Shown here: piece after piece, positions 50,838-58,620 of the stretch
Layout: every line of letters starts with the position of its first letter
Numbering within the stretch: the first letter of the stretch is position 1
Source of the DNA: an uncultured Cohaesibacter sp.
GTDB lineage: Bacteria; Pseudomonadota; Alphaproteobacteria; Rhizobiales; Cohaesibacteraceae
Direction of reading: 5' to 3'
NCBI RefSeq assembly: GCF_963664735.1
Contig: NZ_OY761553.1
Location: 4,647,001-4,711,000, forward strand
DNA length: 64,000 nucleotides
Notes under the pieces: generated by a model
What the model was told of the DNA's origin: nothing
Seen by the model: the letters and a program-made list of their open reading frames with translations, nothing else
The model's database searches: none
Translations under genes and position numbers: made by a program

Positions 50838-50913
50838 GCGCAAAATGTGCGCTTTGCTATTGACATTTGCGCACTATGTGCACATATTTAATGTGTAAGC
50901 GCACTGAGTGCAG
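50838..50913. promoter_or_regulatory. Three tandem operators (GCGCAM-N3-GTGCRV) upstream of the XRE gene
   Basis: Three similar palindromes lie in a row: GCGCAA-AAT-GTGCGC (50838-50852), GCGCAC-TAT-GTGCAC (50869-50883) and GCGCAC-TGA-GTGCAG (50899-50913). Their start spacing is 31 and 30 bases, about three helical turns, placing all three on one face of the DNA. This is typical of cooperative repressor binding. Confidence 0.75.
50860..50888 (+). promoter_or_regulatory. Rightward promoter overlapped by operator 2
   Basis: TTGACA (50860-50865) and CATATT (50883-50888) are exactly 17 bases apart, reading away from the XRE gene. The middle operator lies in the spacer, so a bound repressor would block it. 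Confidence 0.6.
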
Positions 50914-51024
50914 CCTATTTAGCTTATTTAAAGCTACCTTGGCAACAAGGTCAATGGATGATGCTGCATAAGGGTGTGATGAAAATCGGGTTTTCTTCAA
51001 GAGCCCAATGATGGAGTGTCCCCA

Positions 51025-51144
51025 ATGTTAGTCGACCTTATGGTAAGCCGTGAAACACTGGGCGTTCGTCGTTCTTGCGACGTGCACAAATTTGCTCAGT
51101 TACGCTGCTTTCTTGCACACGTGTTCAAAAGTCTTGGCGCGTGA
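51025..51144 (+). CDS. Possible 39-residue protein under the XRE-controlled promoter
   Basis: A short open frame beginning MLVDLMVSRETLGVRRSCDV has a GGAG eight bases upstream of its ATG. It lies between the rightward promoter (start near 50895) and a perfect terminator at 51200. The product is basic with two cysteines and resembles nothing I know. Chance ORFs of this size are common; the case rests on the promoter, ribosome site and terminator. The transcript (about 340 nt) might instead be a non-coding RNA. Confidence 0.3.
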   Translation: MLVDLMVSRETLGVRRSCDVHKFAQLRCFLAHVFKSLGA

Positions 51145-51199
51145 TATAGTGTCTTGCTGTTCCAAGGCTATCAAGCCTTGACAGAACTAAAGTCTCCCA

Positions 51200-51238
51200 A
51201 AGAAACGGCCCGATTTTTCAATCGGGCCGTTTCTTTTT
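51200..51238. terminator. Perfect 16-bp terminator between the XRE cassette and carA
   Basis: AAGAAACGGCCCGATT and AATCGGGCCGTTTCTT pair perfectly around TTTC; the plus strand then reads TTTATC. It suits rightward transcripts and also the convergent end of carA (stop at 51259). A second hairpin, CAAGGCT/AGCCTTG (51163-51180), precedes it. Confidence 0.85.
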
Positions 51239-51258
51239 ATCTGTCTGGAAAGTCTGGT

Positions 51259-52491
51259 CTAGAAATCGCGTTCTGCGATTTGCTCCATGCCTTTGCGGGC
51301 GCGCATCAGATTTGTGAAGCGCGTGAAGAGATAATGACTGTCTTTAGGCCCGGGGGAGGCTTCCGGATGGAACTGGACCGAGAAGATCGGTTTGCCGGAA
51401 ACGGCTAGGCCGCAGTTGGAACCATCAAACAGGGACACGTGGGTTTCTTCGATGCCTGCTGGCAGGCTGGAGCCATCAACGGCAAAACCGTGGTTCATGG
51501 ATGTGATTTCCACTTTGCCGGTGGTCTTGTCCTGAACCGGATGGTTCGCTCCATGGTGCCCCTGATGCATTTTTGTGGTTTTGCCGCCAAGAGCCAGTGC
51601 CAGCATTTGGTGACCAAGGCAGATGCCGAACAATGGGATATCGGCCTTGATTACTGCCTTGATTGCATCAACCGAATATTCTCCCGTAGCGGCAGGGTCG
51701 CCCGGGCCGTTGGAAAGAAAGACCCCGTCCGGGTTCAACGCCAGAATTTCTTCTCCCGTGGCCGAAGCCGGAAGGACGGTCAGCTTGCAGCCCTGATCGG
51801 CAAGCAGTCGCAGGATATTGCGCTTCATGCCGTAATCGATGGCGACAACGTGGAATGTCGGATCTTTAAGCTTGCCGTAGCCTTCGTTCCAGACCCAAGT
51901 GGTTTCGTCCCACTCAAAGGTTTTTCCTGCGGTGACATCTTTGGCAAGATCTGCGCCTACGAGGCCGTTCCAGCCAGCTGCTTGCTGCTTGAGAGCTTCG
52001 ACGTCAAACTTGCCATCCGGGGCGTGGGCAATCACCGCATTTGACAGACCCTTTTCACGGATCAAGGCAGTGAGCGCGCGCGTATCGACACCGGCGATGC
52101 CGACAATGCCTCTGGATTTGAGCCAGGCGTCAAAGTGGCGTGTGGCGCGATAGTTTGATGGTTCGGTGATGTCGGTTTTGATCACCGCTCCTCGGACACC
52201 TGCGTCATTGTCAAGGTCGATGGTTTCAACATCTTCCTCATTGGTGCCAACGTTTCCTATATGCGGGAAGGTGAAGGTCACGATCTGTCCTGCATAGGAT
52301 GGGTCTGTGAGAATTTCCTGATACCCGGTCATCGCGGTGTTGAAGCAGACCTCTGCAACTGCTGAACCTGCTGTGCCGATGCCCTGTCCTTCTATGACAG
52401 TGCCGTCAGCCAGAACCAATAGAGCGGTTGGTTTGAAGTCTTCCCAAGGGGCCGGTTTCGTCTGAGCCGGTGAAGAAGCGGGTTGAGCCAT
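51259..52491 (-). CDS. carA: Carbamoyl-phosphate synthase small subunit
   Basis: CarA is the glutaminase that supplies ammonia to CarB. The 410-residue protein has the N-terminal CarA domain (LLVLADGTVIEGQGIGTAG, FNTAMTGYQEILTDPSY) and a class I glutamine amidotransferase domain with the catalytic Cys in FGICLGHQMLALALGG and His/Glu in FHPEASPGP. I start at the ATG at 52491; the frame is open to 52560. The extra N-terminal segment before FKPTALLVL is about 20 residues. Confidence 0.96.
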   Translation of the reverse strand: MAQPASSPAQTKPAPWEDFKPTALLVLADGTVIEGQGIGTAGSAVAEVCFNTAMTGYQEILTDPSYAGQIVTFTFPHIGNVGTNEEDVETIDLDNDAGVRGAVIKTDITEPSNYRATRHFDAWLKSRGIVGIAGVDTRALTALIREKGLSNAVIAHAPDGKFDVEALKQQAAGWNGLVGADLAKDVTAGKTFEWDETTWVWNEGYGKLKDPTFHVVAIDYGMKRNILRLLADQGCKLTVLPASATGEEILALNPDGVFLSNGPGDPAATGEYSVDAIKAVIKADIPLFGICLGHQMLALALGGKTTKMHQGHHGANHPVQDKTTGKVEITSMNHGFAVDGSSLPAGIEETHVSLFDGSNCGLAVSGKPIFSVQFHPEASPGPKDSHYLFTRFTNLMRARKGMEQIAERDF

Positions 52492-53165
52492 GCCGTGGGT
52501 GTCCTGAAAATGCTGTTGTCTGATGTCTGTATCCGTTTTCGCTGTTGCGCAGAAGACCAAATGGCCCGACGGTTTTTGTGCGAAGATGGAGACAGGGAAA
52601 TGCTTGTTCTCAGAGGTGATGATCTATGACAAAAGAGCCCTAGCGTCAATGCGAAGAGTATAAATATTTCGGATAAAAATGTTTTGAAAGCTTGTTAATT
52701 TGAAATATTGTGCTGTTTTGCGTTTGCCTATTTCAAATATGCATATTTCTTCCTTTTGTGCTGCTAAATTTGCATGACTTGCTGGAAATTTTGTTGTCAG
52801 GGGTGATTTCAAGCTGGGAAAATGCGTGCAAGGCTTGTTTATCAAGGCCTTATGAGCTTGGCGTCAATGTCTTCAGGCGAACAGAAAGCTTCTATTTTTG
52901 CCCTTGATGAGGCTATTTGAGCCAGCGCGTGCTAAGACGTAAGTGCAATGCCGACTTGCCTAGCATTGAAAGTCGCTGTATCAGATAATAAGTTTTTTTG
53001 GTGGCAAAGCCATGCAAGTAAGGCTTGAGACCGCCAATTATGTGGCAATAATCCGCCACTTTACAGGAAGTATGCTCTTGGCCGTTTGATGGGAATCGCT
53101 TTCTTGCCGAGAGCGTTTTTGCGTTTCCTGACGATAAAGGCCAACAGAGATGAGAGGCCAGCAAT
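52492..53165. other. 674-base gap with no recognised gene
   Basis: This divergent gap between carA and yqeY has an AT-rich block (about 52640-52800). Two open frames of about 75-100 codons have no ribosome sites or recognisable sequence. It should hold the carA and yqeY promoters; I see no strong consensus, attenuator or leader peptide. Confidence 0.5.
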
Positions 53166-53615
53166 ATGCGTGAGCAGATTACCGAATGCCTGACACAAGC
53201 AATCAAGGCTCAGGACAAACGCCGTATGGCGACTTTGCGTCTTGTGACTGCCGCTTTAAAAGACCGTGATGTAGAAGCACGCGGTCAGGGCAAAGAAGGG
53301 GTCTCGGACGATGAAATTTTGCAGATACTTGCAAAGATGATCAAACAGCGAGAAGAGTCTATTCGTATTTATGAAGAGGCTGGTCGCAAAGAATTGGCGC
53401 AGCAAGAGCGCGAAGAAGCTGACATCATCAAGGAATTTCTTCCTCAGCAGATGGATGAAGAAGAAGTATCTGAAACATGCGCCAAGGCCGTGGCTGAGCT
53501 TGATGCTGAAGGGCTCAGAGACATGGGCAAGGTGATGAACCACCTGAAGGCCACTTATCCCGGTCAGATGGATTTCGGCAAGGCGAGCTGCATTGTCAAG
53601 GGCCTGTTGCTCTAG
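53166..53615 (+). CDS. GatB/YqeY domain protein
   Basis: The 149-residue helical protein matches the YqeY family, related to the tail of the GatB amidotransferase subunit: MREQITECLTQAIKAQDKRRMATLRLVTAALKDRDVEARGQG and a C-terminal AVAELDAEGLRDMGKVMNHLKATYPGQMDFGKAS. YqeY proteins may act on tRNA-linked reactions but have no proven role. It stands upstream of dnaG and rpoD, a conserved alphaproteobacterial order. GAGAGGCC precedes the ATG. Confidence 0.88.
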   Translation: MREQITECLTQAIKAQDKRRMATLRLVTAALKDRDVEARGQGKEGVSDDEILQILAKMIKQREESIRIYEEAGRKELAQQEREEADIIKEFLPQQMDEEEVSETCAKAVAELDAEGLRDMGKVMNHLKATYPGQMDFGKASCIVKGLLL

Positions 53616-53862
53616 TCTGGTTACCATTGCTGTCTTGACATTTTATCAGGGGTCTCTCAACGAGGGACCCCGAAATTGTCTATGGTGCCTTATTGGCTTT
53701 GATGGTGGACGCTGATTTTTTATGATATCTGATAATATCGTCTGATCTCGCAAGCCCTGATTGTTGTCAATGGGGCCGCTGGGATGGTCTTTAGAGTATG
53801 TGCTTGTATGGGTGCGTGCGAGATGTGGCATTTAAACAAGCGATGGGTTTCGAGTTTTGCCA

Positions 53863-55875
53863 ATGAAGTTTCCGCAAAGCCTGCTTGAAGAAATTCGTGA
53901 GCGTATTCCGGTGTCTGACGTTGTCGGGCGCAAGGTGAAGCTACGTCGGCAGGGCAGGGAATATGCAGGGCTTTCTCCCTTCAACAAGGAAAAGACCCCG
54001 AGCTTCTTTGTCAACGACCAAAAGCAATTCTATCATTGCTTCTCGTCAGGCAAACATGGCGATATCTTCAAATTTCTGATGGAAACCGAAGGTCTCAGCT
54101 TTCCTGAAGCTGTGGAGCTGCTGGCCAATCAGGCTGGAGTCCCTCTGCCTGATCCGGATCCGCAGGTGCAAAAGCGCGAGCGTGAGCGGGCCAGCCTCTA
54201 TGATGTCATGGAGATGGCGACCAAGTTTTTCCAGTTGCAATTTCATTCCGATCTGGGCCGTGAAGCCAGGGCCTATGCGCAGAGCCGTCGTCTTACCGAT
54301 GAGACCATGCGAACCTTCCGTATGGGTTATTCCCCGAACAGTCGGGATCATCTTAAGAGCTATTTGCTGGAGCATGGGGTCAGTGAGCAGGATATGCTCG
54401 ATACCGGTTTGATCATCAAGCCCGATGATGGACGGCCAACCTATGATCGTTTCAGAAATCGTCTGATGATTCCCATTGAGGATGAGCGAGGGCGGGTTGT
54501 GGCCTTTGGTGGCCGTATTCTGGATAAGGATGGCAAGCCGAAATATCTGAACTCTCCAGAGACGCGCCTTTTCTTTAAAGGGCATATGGTTTTCAACGCA
54601 CATCGGGCAAGGCAAGCCGCCTATGATGCTGGTTCTGCCATTGTTGTTGAAGGCTATATGGATGCTATCGCGCTCTATCAGGCGGGAATACGCCATGTGG
54701 TCGCCTCTTTGGGAACCGCATTCACAGAGCAGCAGATCGCTCGCATGTGGCGTTTTTCCAATGAACCGCACATCTGTTTTGACGGTGACCGGGCCGGACG
54801 GTTGGCGGCTCATCGATCCATCGAGCGTATCTTGCCAAATTTGAAAGCTGGTTTTTCTTTCCAGTTTGTCTTCTTGCCCAATGGTCAGGACCCTGATGAT
54901 CTGGTGCGGGAAGGCGGTCCGGATGCCTTCCTATCGGTTTTGGCGCAAGCGCGTAGCTTGTTTGATGTTATCTGGGAGCGGGAGCTGGAAGCGCAACCTG
55001 CCGATACTCCGGAAAGAAAAGCTGCTCTTGAAAAGCGGATTGAAGATCTTGTGCGGCTCATCAAGGACGAGCGTGTCCAACGCCAATATCAGATGAGCTT
55101 CAAATCGGCTCTTTCAAACTATTTCTGGCAGCAGGAGAGGGAGAAAAGAGACCAGAACCGGAATCGGTTTTTTACTGGTGGTGGAGCGAAAGCGGGCAAG
55201 GGGGCTGGGCCTTCAAGTGCCCTGCAGGCATCGGGAAATATCTCCAGAGCGCCAGAAATCGGGCAATCGACCGAATATGAATATTGTCTGATCGGTCTGT
55301 CGATCCATATGCCCTATCTGTTCGAGCAGTTCGCCGAGCAGCTTCTGGCTGTGCCCTTTCAGAAAGAGAGCCTTGAGGCCTTCAAGCATGTTCTTTCTCA
55401 TTTGATCTTTGATCAGAATGCCCGCACCTACAGGGATATCTATTCTCTTTGCCCGGAAAGCCTCAAGGAACTGCTGGATGACATGCATGGAATCGAGGTG
55501 CGCGACGCCGAGGGGAAGGTGATCCACCCCTGGGGCTGGCGACTTGCTGGTCGCCGCCGTGTGCATCAGCTGGTTTACAAACCCAGTCGTCTGTTTCTTG
55601 AGCGTCTTTTCCTTTCCTATCTCAACGTGCTTGAGGTGCGGGAGACTGAAAAGGATCTGGAAAGGGAAATGGCGGCTCTTTCAGTTGGGGTGGATGAGGG
55701 GGCGTTTCATCGTATCCAGTATCTAACCAATGAGCTGCATCGTCGAAGAGAAGAGAATTTGCGCGAAGAGCAGGAATTGAGCGAGCTTTATGATCAGATG
55801 AAAAGCGCTGGCAACAAAGTTTCTTTGGAAGATGTCTTGCTGCTGCTTGCAGAACCTGCTCCAGAATCGGCTTGA
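53863..55875 (+). CDS. dnaG: DNA primase
   Basis: DnaG makes RNA primers at the replication fork. The 670-residue protein has the N-terminal DNA-binding domain, the RNA polymerase core with FRNRLMIPIEDERGRVVAFGGR, Toprim motifs VVEGYMDAIAL and CFDGDRAGRLAA, and a C-terminal helicase-binding region. The N-terminal CHCC zinc finger is degenerate: YAGLSPFNKEKTPSF and YHCFSSGKHGD give Ser, Asn, Cys and Ser where E. coli has Cys, His, Cys and Cys. I recall similar LSPFN forms in other Hyphomicrobiales. I start at the ATG at 53863; a TTG two codons upstream is possible. Confidence 0.95.
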   Translation: MKFPQSLLEEIRERIPVSDVVGRKVKLRRQGREYAGLSPFNKEKTPSFFVNDQKQFYHCFSSGKHGDIFKFLMETEGLSFPEAVELLANQAGVPLPDPDPQVQKRERERASLYDVMEMATKFFQLQFHSDLGREARAYAQSRRLTDETMRTFRMGYSPNSRDHLKSYLLEHGVSEQDMLDTGLIIKPDDGRPTYDRFRNRLMIPIEDERGRVVAFGGRILDKDGKPKYLNSPETRLFFKGHMVFNAHRARQAAYDAGSAIVVEGYMDAIALYQAGIRHVVASLGTAFTEQQIARMWRFSNEPHICFDGDRAGRLAAHRSIERILPNLKAGFSFQFVFLPNGQDPDDLVREGGPDAFLSVLAQARSLFDVIWERELEAQPADTPERKAALEKRIEDLVRLIKDERVQRQYQMSFKSALSNYFWQQEREKRDQNRNRFFTGGGAKAGKGAGPSSALQASGNISRAPEIGQSTEYEYCLIGLSIHMPYLFEQFAEQLLAVPFQKESLEAFKHVLSHLIFDQNARTYRDIYSLCPESLKELLDDMHGIEVRDAEGKVIHPWGWRLAGRRRVHQLVYKPSRLFLERLFLSYLNVLEVRETEKDLEREMAALSVGVDEGAFHRIQYLTNELHRRREENLREEQELSELYDQMKSAGNKVSLEDVLLLLAEPAPESA

Positions 55876-56357
55876 GCTGGCTTTGGGAAATGGCGTTCGA
55901 ATCACATCGTGAAGCATTTAAGTTCACATTTGTGATGGTTTGCGGCCTCGAAATTAAAAAAATGATTCGAAAAAGCCGTAAAATTGATGTTTTTTCCGCT
56001 CTTGGGGGTTGCCGAATCGAATCGCTGCGCTAAATATCTAGTTCCGGCAGCCCCATGCGCCAAATGTCAAGTTGGCGACGAAATGATTTTTGCTGCGGAT
56101 ATTCGAACGTGATCTGAAGCCGGGGACTTTGCCGTCTAACCGGCCTGTTTTTGTGGAAAATTGTGCAGGAATTTGTGGTGACTGCACTTGGCAGGCTTGG
56201 GTTAAGAGGCGTTTAACGAACCCATCTATATGAATGTACGTGAGTCCTGAACATCATGCGATTAATGCGGGCACCGGCGTAATTGCATGACTCACTGTCC
56301 GTACGAGTGGATGCCGAAGCAGACGCCCATGCAAAGCGGGTGTCTTTGGAGACAGGA
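55876..56357. other. 482-base gap between dnaG and rpoD
   Basis: No gene is visible. The gap probably holds the rpoD promoter(s); TATATG at 56228-56233 could be a -10 element, but I cannot pair it with a convincing -35. A heat-shock-type promoter was looked for and not found. Confidence 0.4.
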
Positions 56358-58442
56358 ATGGCAACAAAGGCAATGCAAAACGACGATAAGACCAACAGCG
56401 AAAGCTCCAGCTCGGATGCTCCATTGTTGGATATGACAGCGTCTGCTGTCAAGCAGATGATTAAAACCGCAAAGAAGCGCGGTTATGTCACCTATGATGA
56501 ATTAAACGAAGTTTTGCCGTCGGAAGAAGTTTCCTCTGAACAAATTGAAGATACCATGTCCATGCTGTCAGACATGGGGATCAATGTGATCGAGTCGGAA
56601 GAAGCTGACGATAACGATGACTCTGGTGCTTCTTCAGATGATGATTCAGATAGTGACTCCAAGGAGCTTGTTGAATCAAAAGGGTCCACTGCGGTTGCCA
56701 AGACGACCACGAGCAAGGAACCAACGGATCGCACAGATGATCCGGTGCGCATGTATTTGCGTGAGATGGGCTCGGTGGAGCTGCTTTCCCGCGAAGGCGA
56801 GATTGCCATTGCCAAGCGTATCGAGGCTGGCCGTGAGGCCATGATCGCCGGTTTGTGCGAAAGCCCATTGACTTTCCAGGCTATTATTATTTGGCGCGAT
56901 GAATTGCTGGAAGGCAATATTCTTCTTCGTGACATCATTGACCTTGAGGCCACATATGCTGGCCCTGGCAATGAAGAAGATGAAGAGGAAGATAGTGACG
57001 AGGAAAGTGAAGGGGCAGAGGAAAATGCCTCTCCGGCTCCTGCCTCTGACGCTGCTGAAAAGCCTGTGGCAGCTGCCGCGCAAAAGCCTGCTTCTGAAGA
57101 TGGTGAAGAAAATCAGGAGGGGGAAGGCTCTGGTGAAGAAGAGGATGACGAGGACGATGATGATCTCGAAAACAACCTCTCGCTCGCTGCGATGGAAGCT
57201 GAGCTGAAGCCGAAAGTTCTGCTTATCTTTGATCAGATTGCTGAAGACTATAAGAAGCTGCGCCGTTTGCAGGATCAGCTCAATGAGCAACGCATGGCAA
57301 GCAAATCCCTGTCACCAAGTCAGGAACGCCGCTATGACAAGCTGAAAGAAGACATTATCGTCGAGGTCAAGAGCCTGTCGCTCAACCAGAACCGTATTGA
57401 TGCTCTGGTATCCCAGCTCTATGAAATCAACAAGCAGTTGGTTGGTCGCGAAGGGCGCCTTCTGCGTTTGGCAGAAGCTTATGGTGTCAACCGTTCGGAA
57501 TTTTTGAAAAACTATCAGGGCAACGAGCTGGATCCGAACTGGATCGAGCGCGTTTCTCAACTGACAAGCCGTGGCTGGAAAGAATTCGTCCATCATGAAG
57601 GGGATCGGATTCAGGACCTGCGCGAAGACATCCAGATGCTGTCTACCGAATCCGGTCTGGAGATTGCTGAATTCCGCCGCATCGTTTCTTCCGTGCAGAA
57701 GGGCGAGCGTGAAGCACGTCAGGCCAAGAAAGAAATGGTGGAAGCCAACCTGCGTCTGGTTATCTCGATTGCCAAGAAATATACCAACCGCGGTTTGCAG
57801 TTCCTCGATCTCATTCAGGAAGGCAACATCGGCTTGATGAAGGCCGTTGATAAGTTCGAATATCGCCGTGGTTACAAATTCTCGACCTATGCCACATGGT
57901 GGATCAGACAGGCGATCACCCGCTCTATTGCGGACCAGGCTCGCACGATCCGTATTCCTGTGCACATGATCGAGACGATCAACAAGATCGTTCGCACGTC
58001 ACGTCAAATGCTTCACGAGATCGGGCGCGAACCGACACCGGAAGAGCTCAGCGAAAAGCTGCAAATGCCGCTTGAGAAGGTGCGCAAGGTTCTCAAGATT
58101 GCCAAGGAACCAATCTCTCTTGAAACCCCGATCGGGGATGAGGAAGATTCCCATCTTGGCGATTTCATCGAGGACAAGAATGCGATCCTGCCAATCGATG
58201 CGGCCATTCAGGCAAACCTGCGCGAGACCACGACCCGCGTTCTGGCTTCGCTCACCCCGCGTGAAGAACGCGTGCTGCGCATGCGCTTCGGTATCGGCAT
58301 GAACACCGACCACACGCTAGAAGAGGTTGGTCAGCAATTCTCGGTGACCCGCGAACGTATTCGCCAGATCGAGGCAAAGGCCCTGCGTAAGCTGAAGCAT
58401 CCAAGCCGCTCGCGCAAACTGCGAAGCTTCCTTGACAGCTAA
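56358..58442 (+). CDS. rpoD: RNA polymerase primary sigma factor RpoD
   Basis: The 694-residue protein is the housekeeping sigma-70. It has region 1.1 ([24 protein letters not shown]), region 1.2 ([21 protein letters not shown]), region 2 ([57 protein letters not shown]), region 3 and region 4 with the final helix-turn-helix ([27 protein letters not shown]). The non-conserved region between 1.2 and 2 contains a strongly acidic Glu/Asp-rich stretch of about 85 residues (from about residue 210). GGAG lies six bases before the ATG at 56358. A terminator follows. Confidence 0.97.
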   Translation: MATKAMQNDDKTNSESSSSDAPLLDMTASAVKQMIKTAKKRGYVTYDELNEVLPSEEVSSEQIEDTMSMLSDMGINVIESEEADDNDDSGASSDDDSDSDSKELVESKGSTAVAKTTTSKEPTDRTDDPVRMYLREMGSVELLSREGEIAIAKRIEAGREAMIAGLCESPLTFQAIIIWRDELLEGNILLRDIIDLEATYAGPGNEEDEEEDSDEESEGAEENASPAPASDAAEKPVAAAAQKPASEDGEENQEGEGSGEEEDDEDDDDLENNLSLAAMEAELKPKVLLIFDQIAEDYKKLRRLQDQLNEQRMASKSLSPSQERRYDKLKEDIIVEVKSLSLNQNRIDALVSQLYEINKQLVGREGRLLRLAEAYGVNRSEFLKNYQGNELDPNWIERVSQLTSRGWKEFVHHEGDRIQDLREDIQMLSTESGLEIAEFRRIVSSVQKGEREARQAKKEMVEANLRLVISIAKKYTNRGLQFLDLIQEGNIGLMKAVDKFEYRRGYKFSTYATWWIRQAITRSIADQARTIRIPVHMIETINKIVRTSRQMLHEIGREPTPEELSEKLQMPLEKVRKVLKIAKEPISLETPIGDEEDSHLGDFIEDKNAILPIDAAIQANLRETTTRVLASLTPREERVLRMRFGIGMNTDHTLEEVGQQFSVTRERIRQIEAKALRKLKHPSRSRKLRSFLDS

Positions 58443-58468
58443 GCGATTTGCCCGATTGAACCTTTCAG

Positions 58469-58494
58469 AGCCCGGCGGAGAGGCCGGGCTTTTT
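58469..58494 (+). terminator. Rho-independent terminator of rpoD
   Basis: AGCCCGGC and GCCGGGCT form a perfect 8-bp GC-rich stem with a 6-base loop followed by TTTT, 26 bases after the stop. Confidence 0.88.
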
Positions 58495-58620
58495 GTTTCC
58501 ATCTTGCTGCTCTTGAGAATGAATGTGTGCGGGGCTGAATAATCGTGCGTAACTGCGCGGAAAAGTTGCGCAAAGTGTTTCTGCTTGCCATTGTTGGAGG
58601 GCACAAGGCGGAGCGGATTT

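Noticed and set aside
52624-53206. Two short open frames in the carA-yqeY gap
   Set aside because: No ribosome sites, odd composition and no recognisable sequence; likely AT-rich chance frames.
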